A stretch of DNA of 64,000 bases from Camarhynchus parvulus. Lineage: Eukaryota; Chordata; Aves; Passeriformes; Thraupidae. Each line of letters starts with the position of its first letter. Position 1 is the stretch's first letter. Positions 44,234-54,400 of this stretch are shown piece by piece. The stretch lies in NCBI RefSeq assembly GCF_901933205.1, contig NC_044590.1, positions 11,621,501 to 11,685,500 of the forward strand, given 5' to 3'. Under the pieces are notes generated by a model. It did no database searches. It saw only the letters and a list, made by a program, of their open reading frames with translations, and had not been told where the DNA came from. The translations under genes were made by a program, and so were the position numbers.

Positions 44234-46149
44234 GCCTCTGCTGGTGGTGGCCCCAGGGCAGGCAGCATGACAACAACAAGGTCTTTGGCTGGGTGTCACT
44301 CTAGAATAAGGCACAGCCTCCACCCCCAGCACTTGTCATCCTTGAACACTTTGTTGGGTTTTTTGGAGTCATCTAAAGCAAGGAGACCTGCAAGATCTTT
44401 TCTCAAAGTACCCGGGAAAAGGACAGAAACGCCTACAAGGTCATTGTGCAAAGCAGAGGGTTGAGAATGCAGACAAAAAAACGGCTGCAGTGAAGAGGCA
44501 GGGAAGGCAGATTGGGCAGGTTGCTTGCACCTACCCTGAGGGCTGGTACAGACTGTGACAAGGCCCTGGGGAGCCCTGTGTCACCAGCTGAGGGTCCAGA
44601 GAGCTGCAGACGCTCCCACAACGAGGGAACAGCACATGGCCAGATGCTTTTAGTCAGATGACTCACCACCAAGAAGCCTGCGGGCCAGAGTTTTTGAAGA
44701 CATTATAATGCATTAGTCAACCTTAAAGTAAAGGCTTCTGTGGACCTCAATATCTCAAAATAATTATGCCTTGGAGACATGCCTGGGGTGGCACAGACAC
44801 TGTGACAGCGCAGGGGAACAGCTCTGCCCCTCACAGCCTCCTCCAGCCCAATCACAGACACCATTAACGAGCACAGGGGGATTTGCATGAATTTCCCTGT
44901 GCTGCTCCCAGCTCCTGATAGCTCTCCATTCTGCATGATGCTAGAGTTTAGTCTCCTACTGTTCAGCATGAAAAACTGGCATAAAAGCAGCAGCTGGTGC
45001 TCACAGTATCTGCTCAGTCCCTAACACCACCCAGCATGTGCTAGTACTGAATATTGATGAAACTCAGATCTTATTACAACAGAGCACAATATGTTCCTTG
45101 CCTATACATTGCCTTTAAGCACAAAAAATAGTGCTAAATTAGGATCCAGGTCAGGTCTAGTTTCAAAAAACCCACTTAAGCCAAGGTTTGGGGGAAGGCT
45201 GGTGGGTTTTGCCTGGCCCTAGTGAGGATTGCTTTCTACTGCAGGGGTATAACCCAGCTGCAAATGAACCCAAAGTTAGGGGGTATCAGGGCTTCATCCA
45301 TCTCTACTTAAGAACACACTTGGATCCAATCTGATGTCATGTGTCTGGAAGATAAAGGCAAATTAACCACTTCAAAGCAGCAAGTGCTTCCACGCACAGC
45401 CAATTTTGTTCTCTCTATAGAATCCAAAATAAAAATCCCTGTTTACCAAAAATCGGTTTTTCATCTTGCTGCATTTCAAGTTCAAAACGGGAAATGAAAT
45501 GTTATATGAGCTGTATCAGTACAGAAATAGAAACACAAGTGTAAAGGATAAGACAACACTATTCCAGATACAGATATATTTTGAACAAGTTTTACTTTTG
45601 GGAATTTAGTGAACTTAGAACTGTGCATCATTGATTCATCCTTTGGTAGTGTTCCAAATTACACAAGATCCACATTATTAACTTGTGTAGTTGATAAAAC
45701 ACATTATGAATTCCCACATTCACCCCCACAACCAAAGAAACTTGGAGGAACAGCAAAAGCAGTTTGAAATGGCCTGGTGGTCCTCAGGGCAGCAGAAGAT
45801 TCTCTGTAAAGAGAAGAAAAGATCTGGAAGTCATGACAGGGGAACCTGCACGTTCTTGCCTTCCTGCACCCATACACAGTGGGGTTGATCCCAGCAGCCC
45901 TCTCCCACCTTACAGGCCAGGAACGAGGTGGGAAGTGACCTCAAAGGGCAGCTCTCTGCACTGGGGGAGGATCATCTTTACACAAGCCATAGCTTAATTC
46001 CCTTTTTTGACACCAAGCTTTTGCTGGAGTGCCCTGAGGCCACTGGTGCCAGTTCTGGATTATCCTTCCTGTTGGGAAGTCTCAGTGCTCTAAATAGCTG
46101 AACCTACACCCATGACTTCTCCTCCCATGAACAGTGGGCAAAGACAGCA
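44234..46149. other. Unrecognised noncoding DNA
   Basis: No repeat or gene was recognised. Confidence 0.45.
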
Positions 46150-46830
46150 TGTTAGTTTTATATCCTAATTCTTCGCTGACATATTTGCAGCTTAAACTTT
46201 CTGCTTGACCTCATTTGCAAATTTAATAAGAGCAATCTTTATCTCATCCTTGAGATGATTAATGAAGACACTGATTGACAGCAAACCCTTTGCAGAACCC
46301 CACTTTGTGAAGTTTTCTCTTTTGATAAGAAACAACTCTCCAGCATGGCTTTCCACCCAGTTTTGCAACCACCAAATGAAAATTTTCTTCTAATGAGGTT
46401 TCTCTATCTTGATTATCAAAAACATAATTGGAGAAAATCAAAAGCTCTATTAATGTCAATTTATACAAAACCCACTGCTTTTCTTTTGCTCTTAAAACTG
46501 AATTATACTGTCACAGGAGAAAAATCAAAATGTTTTGGAAGCCACTTGTTCTAGACAAGCCCACAGGATGCTGCTGACCTCCTCACTATGTGCTAACATT
46601 TTCATTGTTTGCTCCAATATTTTCCTGGCAGATAAAGTTAAACTGCTGGTCTGTATATGGAGCTTCCTTAACCCCATTTGATTGGGAATTTATTTTTATT
46701 ATCTTTGCCAGGAGACATTAGCCACACTTTGCAATGTCTCAAAACCAATGGTGAGCAGCTCCATGGTGGAGCAAATCACCCAGTGGTGATTTTCCTCAGC
46801 ACCTACATGATTCCAGAACAACAATCCACA
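46150..46830 (-). mobile_element. Ancient CR1 LINE ORF2 remnant, antisense
   Basis: The best-kept of the old CR1 coding remnants. The plus strand reads TGACCTCATTTGCAAATTTA at 46207-46226, GATTAATGAAGACACTGATT at 46257-46276, CAGAACCCCACTTTGTGAAG, TTTCCACCCAGTTTTGCAAC at 46350-46369, TTTGCTCCAATATTTTCCTG at 46608-46627 and GTTAAACTGCTGGTCTG. This is the reverse of the CR1 reverse-transcriptase ORF in the expected order. Frames are broken throughout. Confidence 0.8.
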
Positions 46831-47271
46831 CTTTTTAATTTCTTTTTTCCTGTGTTGGCTGACTGGTGGCAGCTGCACATTTGAGTTGAATCTGAAGCAA
46901 TTCAACATCAACACGAATGAGCTGGGCTGTGCTCCTCCACAACATTCCCTGTGCTCCGAGGACCAGCCCAACCCTTCCCCAACTGCCTCTTGTGTCTAAC
47001 ACGCTGGTGCAGAGCATCTTCCTCTCCGTCCTTCCCAGTTCCCTCTCCATTTTGTGCCCTGGCCTGTTTGTTCTGCCCTCCCAGGCTCACACACTAGGCT
47101 TTTGTGCTCCTCCTTAGGAGTTTGACCCAGTTTCCCTAAGTCTGTACTGTTCCGCTTCACATTGTGACATAGCACTGACAAACAAAGCTGGGAGCTGCAG
47201 AGACAAAGAACATCAGAGAGATCTGGGCCAGCACCAACCCTGTCCAGCACACCAATTTCCCTCTGCATGCT
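46831..47271. other. Unrecognised noncoding DNA
   Basis: Short stretch with no recognised feature. The base composition is higher in C on the plus strand (46930-47120). Confidence 0.4.
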
Positions 47272-47887
47272 TGTGAAAAACGCCAATCACTTGTTTTTAA
47301 AATTGTAAAAGTTTAATAGTAATAAATAATAAAATGGTTATAAAAATAGTAATACAATTAGAGTAATAAAAATTTGGACAATTAGGATTTAGGACAGTAC
47401 GAGACAATAAGAACAAAGAGTTATGGACGGTCTGGGTACCTTTTTCTGGGCAACATAAGCCTGAGAAAGGACACATGTTAGCAGAGGATTAACCCTTAAA
47501 AGCAATAGCCTGTTGCATATTCATACACCTCGTACATGATGCATACATTCCATTCAAACACAGGATTCTGTCTGGTCAGTGTCAACTTCTTCTTAATCCT
47601 GACAGCGTCTCAGGGCTGAGCAAGGCAGGAAGAACATGATAAGAGAGCAATAAATTATTTTTCTTCGAAAGATTTAGATGTCCTGTGGCTGCTGTCTGAT
47701 GTGAGTCCTCTCTTTTTAAAAAGTATCCTACATAGCATAGTTTCCATTTTAACATTACGTTATAATCTAAAACTATATTTAACACACTACTTAAGAAAAT
47801 TAACACAGTATAACTTTCTAACATAACACACATAATATTCATTTTAATATTTGTGAAAAGCCAATCATCAAATAGGCATTTTTCACA
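47272..47887. mobile_element. Complete 616-bp LTR (family 7)
   Basis: The left end TGTGAAAAACGCC and right end GGCATTTTTCACA are inverted repeats of 13 bp with one mismatch, ending in TG and CA. The inside is AT-rich near both ends, with CCAATCA strings close to each, a TTAACCCTTAAAAGCAATAG block and an AATAAATTATT near 47650. I recognise it as an abundant passerine ERV LTR type. Flanks ATGCT (47267-47271) and GTGCT (47888-47892) differ by one transition and may be a 5-bp target-site duplication. Its sense strand is not certain. Confidence 0.82.
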
Positions 47888-48066
47888 GTGCTGACACCAG
47901 GGCCGTGTGCCTGCAGGAAAGCAGGCCAGAGGCTCAGGATGCAATTAGTGATGGTTTGCGCAAATGCCGGAAAGGACAGCAGTGACTCGGGTGTTCTCAG
48001 CACAAAGGAGGCTCTGCCTCACATGATGAAGGCATCACATGCCAAACTGGTGGGATTGGCAGAGGG

Positions 48067-48725
48067 AACTGGGAGCAGGTCCCTAGGCCATGGTCTGGGC
48101 CATGGAACTGGGAGCAGGTCTCAAGGCCATGGTCTGGGCTGTGGAACTGAGAGCAGGTCCCCAGGCCGTGGAAATAGGAGCAGGTCTCCAGGCCATGGAA
48201 TTGGGCTGTGGAACTGGGAGCAGGTCTCCAGGCCATGGAACTGGGCTGTGGAACTGGGAGCAGGTCTCCAGGCCATGGAACTGGGCTGTGGAACTGGGAG
48301 CAGGTCTCCAGGCCATGGTCTGGGCTGTGGAACTGGGAGTAGGTCTCCAGGCCATGGTCTGGGCTGTGGAACTGGGAGCAGGTCTCCAGGCCATGGAATT
48401 GGGCTGTGGAACTGGGAGCAGGTCTCCAGGCCATGGTCTGGGCTGTGGAACTGGGAGCAGGTCTCCAGGCCATGGTCTGGGCGGTGGAACTGGGAGCTGG
48501 TCTCCAGGCCATGGACTGGGCTATGGAACTGGGAGCTGGTCTCCAGGCCATGGACTGGGCTGTGGAACTGGGAGCAGGTCTCCAGGCCATGGTCTCCAGG
48601 CCATGGAACTGGGAGCAGGTCTCCAGGCCATGGAACTGGGCCGTGGAACTGGAAGCAGGTCTCCAGACTGTGGTCTGGGCCATGGAACTGAGAGCAGGTC
48701 TCCAGACTGTGGTCTGGGAGCTGCA
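48067..48725. repeat. 39/40-bp minisatellite, ~17 units
   Basis: Units share GCAGGTCTCCAGGCCATGG, followed by a variable middle and CTGTGGAACTGGGA. Perfect 40-bp periods occur at 48181-48301. Units with ATGGTCTGGG are 39 bp. One early unit is shortened to about 27 bp, and the last two carry a CCAGACTGTGG variant. Because 39 is a multiple of three and stops are scarce, open frames of over 225 codons exist on both strands at once. Nothing marks any of them as a real protein. Confidence 0.96.
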
Positions 48726-48778
48726 AGAAGCACAGGGCAGAGAGCTGGTGTGAGCTCCTTCTATCACTGGGCATGAGG

Positions 48779-49588
48779 AGGATGTGGAGCTGCTGGAGAG
48801 AGCCCAGAGGAGGCAGCAGGATCACCAGAGGGATGGAGCAGCTCTGCTGGGAGGAAGGGCTGGAGAGTTGGTATCGGTGAAATTTCACCCAACTGGCAGG
48901 AGGAATGATAAGGAGGACTCCATGATATCAGAAGGCTAATTAATTACTTTATTATACTATATTACACTACACCTAACTGAATCTGCACAAGTACCCAACT
49001 CAACTCGACTGCCCAGAATCTTGTGAGTGCCTGCTGACCCACAGTCTGCACACACCTGGCCCTGACAGGCCAAGGAAACAAAACCCCATCACTGTGGGTA
49101 AACAATCTCCACATTGCATTCTGCTTTGGCACAACACAGACACAGCAAATGAGAAAAGGATTGTTTTGATCATTCTCTTCTCTGCTTCTCTCAGGTTCAG
49201 AGAATGTGAATCCCACAAGTTGGGGCTATTCAGCCTGGAAAAGAGAAGGATATGAGGGGATCTAATTCCAGCCTTGCAGTACCTGAAGAGAGCCTAGAAA
49301 ACGATGGAGAGAGAGTTTTTAAAGGGCCTGGAGTGACTGGACAAGGGGGAATGGGTTCAAACCCACAGAGAGAAGATTTAGATGGGATATTAGGAAGAAA
49401 TTGCCAACTGGGATGCACTGGCACAGGTTTCCAGAGAACTTGTGGCTGCCCCATCCCTAGAAGAGTTCAAGGCCAGGTTGGACATGGCTTGATCTAGTAG
49501 AAAGTGTCCCTGCCCATGGCAGAGGGGTTGGAATGAGACAATCTTAAAGGCCCCTTCCAACCCAACCCATGCCATGATTCTGTGATCA
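48779..49588 (+). mobile_element. CR1 LINE 3' end split by a nested LTR
   Basis: The 5' part (48779-48871) reads GAGCTGCTGGAGAGAGCCC, GGATGGAGCAGCTCTGC and GGCTGGAGAGTTGG. After the LTR the CR1 resumes at AGTTGGGGCTATTCAGCC and continues through GGACAAGGGGGAATGGG, GATATTAGGAAGAAATTG, CTGGCACAGGTTTCCAGAG, AGTGTCCCTGCCCATGGC and CCTTCCAACCCAACCC to an ATTCTGTGA tail at 49576-49584. The two halves join exactly once one copy of AGTTGG is removed. Confidence 0.95.
48872..49217 (-). mobile_element. LTR (family 1-related) nested in CR1, copy D
   Basis: A 346-bp element sits inside the CR1 and is flanked by the perfect 6-bp duplication AGTTGG (48866-48871 and 49218-49223). On the minus strand it starts TGTGGGATTC and has AATAAAG (complement of 48948-48954) and then ATTAGCCTTCTGA, a block shared with family 1. 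It ends ...CCGATA, a probable single change from the usual ...ACA. The TATA/AATAAA region is AT-rich but not expanded. It is a related but distinct family. Confidence 0.93.
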
Positions 49589-50701
49589 GTCATTCCCCCC
49601 GTGACCTCCTGCTGCCCTCACTGAGAGCAAAGGAGCAATAAGGAGCCAGGGGGACTACACTGAGCAGCCCCACAGACAAAAATCCCACGTGGGAGCTCTA
49701 CCTGGTGTAGATTTGAAAAGGCCCATGGTGAGAAATCTGGGAATTCTATACATTCTATACAGGCAGAGTTCATCCAGCTGTGGGAGGCTGCTGAGGAGGG
49801 GCTGCAGAGATGCTTGTCCAGAGGGCAGAACAGCATCAGGGAAGGAATGCACTTGGAGACATTTGAAGAGTGAAAACAACAGCTTTGGTGCTGAAGACAA
49901 CAGCTTTTGCTGTGGCAGGGAAGGGGAGTGCAGGGGTGCAGGCAGAGGGGAGGTGGTCCTAGAAAATTTGCTGAAACAAGATTCTCAGCAAAGCTTTAAC
50001 CAAGCTGAGTGGGGCAGGACTGCATTTGCTGAGGGAAGAACAGGGCAGCAGCAGAGGTGAAGTCACGTTCCCAATTTTCTGATATATCAGGGTTTACTGA
50101 ACACCTAGTTATGGTGTTCTTTTCCATCTCAATGAAAAAGTCTTGGTGAGGAGAAGAAAACAGGATTCACAACATTGTCCAGGTTTGCATTTTTCTGGAA
50201 GTCCATTAAGAGAAATAATTAGAGTTGGCCTGAGGAACCTCCAAACCTGCAGTAAGTTGGAGAAGCCCCAGACACACTGTGGCTGTGGAAGCTTTTAATT
50301 CTTCCCCCTGCACTGGGGCAGAAACAGTGGATTCCTAGCTAAGCTGACAGGCACACACAGCACCCCTGCACAGCTGGACCAGAAGGGTTGGATTATAGAA
50401 AGGTTAGGCAGAAATTCTGCAAAATTCAGAAGTAGCTTCAACATCAGGATCCAGAGGGAAATCTGAATCTAAGGAAGAAACAGGGAGCTGACCTGAATGA
50501 TAATCACAATATTGGCAGCAGATCAAGGAGGGAAGGGCACAGGGAAGAGGCTGAGGACTCTGCCACGTGGGGATTGGGCTGATGGCTGTAACTCCAGAGG
50601 ACACTGAAGAGACAGGCTGAGATTTTTGTGTGGACAGAGGGAACACAAGTGGATTGACCAGAGACAGAATTCATCTGCACAAAATCAGGAGCTGAGCATT
50701 T
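49589..50701. other. Unrecognised noncoding DNA
   Basis: No gene or repeat was recognised. Confidence 0.45.
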
Positions 50702-50820
50702 CTTAGAACCACAGAAGGGTTTGGGTTGGAAGGGCTGTAAAGTTCACCTCTTTCCACCCCGTGCCATGGACAGGGACACCTTCCCTACCCCAGGGTGCTC
50801 CAAAGCCCATCCACCATGAC
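50702..50820 (-). mobile_element. CR1 LINE 3' end, antisense, short
   Basis: The plus strand reads AGAACCACAGAAGGGTTTGG, TTGGAAGGGCTG, CCATGGACAGGGACACC and GGTGCTCCAAAGCCCATCC, the reverse of a CR1 tail. About 120 bp remain. Confidence 0.85.
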
Positions 50821-52122
50821 CCCCTTTGCAACAGGTAACAATTCCCTGTAGCCTTAGAGCAGAGGTGCATTATATCACAAAACAGTTCATTAAGGAAAGA
50901 CTGGGGGAAGGTCACCCCTGAGTGACTGGGTGAGATAAATTAATCACATTTGTTGGTGAAAAATACAACTGATCATCATTTTTACTGCTGTAGAAGCACA
51001 GCTTAAAATAACTGTGTGAACAGTAATGAAGGGCCCTGCCAATCAACAGGAGCAAGAGAAAAACCCCAAACCAAGATTATTTTGCTTTTGGCACGTTACA
51101 GGAATAGGTTGCAACTTGTGTTTTACTTGTTAGCTGGCCAGCCTCTTCCTCAGAATAAAAACAAACAGAAAAAGGCAAATTCAGCTGACTGAATTAATTG
51201 CACAGTGCAACCCCATTGCCTCTGGCAGCCACCCACAGCTCCCCTGGGCTACAGAGACACCAACATCACTTGGTGAGAGCACAGAGCTCTGCCCATCATC
51301 AGTCTACACCCAGGAGGGACAAATCTCACCCCATCCCCACGGTGGGAACACAGGCAAAACCCAGGGAGGTTTAAGGCATCAGGCAGGCTGGCAGGGGCTC
51401 AGCTGCTGCTGGAAGAAGCCAGGGCACTGGAAGGGGGGAGCTCTGTATTCATGGACATCTCAGGGCACCTTTGGCTCACAGTGTGTTTGGGCAGCAAGCA
51501 CACAGCACTGGGAATTGCTGCCTGAATTATTCAGCCCCTCTCAATCCAGCATTTACTGTTACTGAAGAACTCGGAGGGGAAATCTTCCTTGGACTTCAGA
51601 GAACTCCAGATCAAACCCCAGTAATACTTCTATTTCTAGATGGAGAGGTTCTGAAATTAAAGAATAAAAACACAGGCTGATATGAAATTCCTGGATCTTT
51701 TCATATTTGCCACAGTACCTTTTTTTTTTTTTTAATTGGAATAACCCAGATGTTTGCTTGAAAACAAAGCAGGATCCCTGTGGCAAATATTTGTCCATTC
51801 ATTCACTTTCTTGCACTTTCTCCGCAAAATACCAAATCTAGGCACATTCCACATTTTCCATGGCACTGATCAAAGGTATCATTATTAACAAGAAGCATCA
51901 CTGGACAGGGCATGTTCAAAAAAAATCATTTTCCCCTAACAAGACTTTCAGATCAGCAGCTCAGAGTAGAAAAAGCCCCAAAAATATGCTGGATGCATAA
52001 AGTGAGTGGAGGAAAAAGGCACTGAAAGGGCTATGGGACAGAAATCCCACAGGGTAAGCACACACCCTGGAACCCAGCACTGCCATCACCAACAAAAGCT
52101 TTGTACCAAGTTAGGAAAAGCC
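50821..52122. other. Unrecognised noncoding DNA
   Basis: No gene or repeat was recognised. A T-run lies at 51720-51733. Confidence 0.45.
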
Positions 52123-52128
52123 CAGGAC

Positions 52129-52625
52129 TGTGGTATTTTCTGAGACCCCCATTGAAGGGAGGAATTATGAGTCGGATTCCATGTTCTTAGAAGGCTAATT
52201 TATTATCATATTACATTATATTATGTTATATTATATTATATTATATTATATTATATTATATTATATTATATTATATTATATTATATTATATTATATTATA
52301 TTATATTATATTATATTATATTATATTATATTATATTATATTATATTATATTATACTAAAGCAGAAAGGATACAGACAGAAGGCTAAAAGATACTAATGA
52401 AAACTCCTGACTTTCTCCAGAGTCCCAACACAGCTGGCTGTGATTGGTCATTAAGTCAAAACAATTCACATGTTGGATAAACAATCTCCAACCACATTCC
52501 AAAGCGGCAAAACACAGGAGAAGCAAATCAGATAATTATTGTTTTCAGTTTTCTCTGAGACTTCTCAGCTTCCCAGGAGAGAGATCCTGGGCAAGGGGAT
52601 TTTTCCAGAAAATATGAGAGTGACA
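52129..52625 (-). mobile_element. Solo LTR, family 1, copy E, with (ATATT)n
   Basis: Antisense family-1 LTR of 497 bp. It begins TGTGGTATTTTCTGAGACC, contains AAGGCTAATTTATTATCA (the complement keeps AATAAA), the microsatellite, TGATTGGTCATTAAG (CCAAT on the minus strand) and CTTCTCAGCTTCCCAGGAG, and ends GAGTGACA. CAGGAC lies directly on each side (52123-52128 and 52626-52631), a perfect 6-bp target-site duplication. No internal sequence. Confidence 0.93.
52200..52355. repeat. (ATATT)n microsatellite inside LTR copy E
   Basis: About 26 perfect TTATA pentamers from 52226 to 52355, preceded by several imperfect units (CATATTACATTATATTATG). The imperfect units lie on one side only. Confidence 0.97.
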
Positions 52626-52631
52626 CAGGAC

Positions 52632-53224
52632 TGCAACAGAGCCATGGGTTGCTGCACAGAGAGGTGCCAGGAGCTGGGACACAGGCTGGCACTGGGGACT
52701 GCAAACACCTCAGTAATGGTCAGATAAGGAAATGCAGCCCCAGAGCTGGGCAGGATTGGGTTTAGGAGTGGCAGAATCAACAACTAATGCATGAAAAGTG
52801 CATGGGATAAATTTAGCTATAATTCAGCTGCAGACCATGAAGGAAGCAGCAGTGCTCTAAAGTCAACAAAGCAAGAGCAAAGGTGTAAAGGTGTGTCAGC
52901 AAACAAAGAACTGGCCTGGGGCAAGGAAACCAAAATCACCACTGAGAACATCACATCCTTAGCAAAGGATTCAGGCACTGGCAAATTGCTGTAACATCCC
53001 TCACTTCTCCCAGAATGAAACCACCAAGGGGTTCATTCCCCAGCCAGGGGAACAAAGCAGGGATGAGCATAAACCCCTCCCCACAAAAGAGGGGTAAAAG
53101 CCAAGTGGATGTATAAATACTTTAATTGTTTTTCTGTAAAAACTTATCTAATAAACTGCTAAGATATTGCACATACCAGTAATATGTGAGGCTTTCCTCA
53201 CATGATAAATGTGCCTCTTTTCAC
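52632..53224. other. Unrecognised noncoding DNA
   Basis: Nothing recognised. Confidence 0.45.
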
Positions 53225-53480
53225 CTGCAGTGACAGGAGAAATGGCTTTAAACCTACAGAGGTATTGGGATGAAATTGTTCCCTGTGAGGGTGGGCAGGC
53301 CCTGGCACAGGGTGCCCAGAGCAGCTGTGGCTGTCCCTGGATCCCTGGCAGTGCCCAAGGCCAGGCTGGGCAGGGCTTGGAGCAACCTGGGATGGTGGAA
53401 GGTGTCCCTGCCATGTCAGGGGTGGCACTGGATGATCTGAAAGATCCCTTCCCAACCCAAAACCCTCTGTGATGCTGTGA
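53225..53480 (+). mobile_element. CR1 LINE 3' end
   Basis: CR1 tail with TGACAGGAGAAATGGC, GGGCAGGCCCTGGCACAGG, GGATCCCTGGCAGTGCCC, GAAGGTGTCCCTGCCATG, GATCCCTTCCCAACCC and CTGTGATGCTGTG. Confidence 0.92.
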
Positions 53481-54074
53481 AAAGCAGAACATTAGCAGCA
53501 TTAATTTCTGAGTGAAAAGTGGCCCAGTACAAGGTGCCATTTGTGAATTATTTAGTGGGATTTGGTGACTCCTTTCCCTCTGATTGGGGTCTTCCTGGGG
53601 AAGGAAAGCAGCTGATGTTACTCACTCTCCATTTTTCTCCCTGAAGAGACTTTGCAAAGAAAACCCTCCATTTCTGACAAAGCCACGAATTAATTTTCAG
53701 TTACAGCCAGAAGCTGCAGCAAAGGCCCTGCAGTCGTGTCTGGGTGACAATGTCCCCTATCCCACAGCACCATCTCGTGGGAGACTGCAGCTTGGAAAAA
53801 CCCAGCAGCAAAACCACCAGCCTGGAGTAAATCCACTTCCAGGAATGCCACTGCTCTTCCCTCAGCTCCAAATCTCTGCACAGCAGGACAAACACTGCAG
53901 GGCTTGCAGTGTTTCCCCTAAAACATCAAGAAGTGACAGGGAAGCACCTCCATGGCACAGCCTCACCCTGAGTTTGTCTTTCCAGGACCAGAAGTGCACA
54001 AATGCATCTGGATCTTTTCAAAGGAGTCCAGTTCTTTTCAAAGAAATCCCGGTATTTTCTGCCAGGTAACAAAT
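53481..54074. other. Unrecognised noncoding DNA
   Basis: No repeat was identified. Open frames up to 161 codons (53584-54069) have no recognisable domain. Confidence 0.4.
53767..53780 (-). promoter_or_regulatory. Possible CTCF-like motif (weak)
   Basis: GCACCATCTCGTGG on the minus strand matches 12 of 14 positions of CCASYAGRKGGCRS. It is weaker than the plus-strand motif at 61126. Confidence 0.22.
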
Positions 54075-54400
54075 GTCAGGACAGGAGGGAACAACCTCAA
54101 GTTCAACCGGTGGGGTTTCGATTGGATATTAGAAAATTGGATATTGGATATTACAATATGAAATTGGAAATTGGATATTACAAAAAGTTTCTTCACTGAA
54201 AGGGCTGCCAGGCATTGGAAGAGCTGCCCAGGGCAGTGATGGAATCATCAGCCCTAGAAATGGTTTTTTAAAAAGGTGTAGATGTGATGCTTAGGGATGT
54301 GGTTTGGTGGTGGCTTTGGCAGTGCTGGGTTAATGGTTGGAACTTAACCTTAAAAGGCTTTTCCAAACTGAATTACTGAACTATTGAATTACATGAATTA
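54075..54400 (+). mobile_element. CR1 LINE 3' end with internal slippage repeats
   Basis: CR1 tail of the GATGTGGCACT-like subfamily: GACAGGAGGGAACAACC, then several ATTGGATATTA units (54119-54181) where other CR1s have one, then TTTCTTCACTGAAAGGG, CTGCCCAGGGCAGTGATGG, GGCAGTGCTGGGTTAATGG and TTCCAAACTGAATTACTG. The tail dissolves into GAATTATT-type repeats to about 54430. Confidence 0.82.

Noticed and set aside
48067..48725. CRISPR-like array
   Set aside because: Units are contiguous with no unique spacers, and the host is a vertebrate.
47888..48888. Several open frames of 228-267 codons on both strands
   Set aside because: All come from the 39/40-bp minisatellite with few stops, and frame is lost wherever a 40-bp unit occurs.
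49340..49375. tRNA B-box-like GGTTCAAACCC
   Set aside because: It lies inside a CR1 tail and has no A-box or cloverleaf around it.
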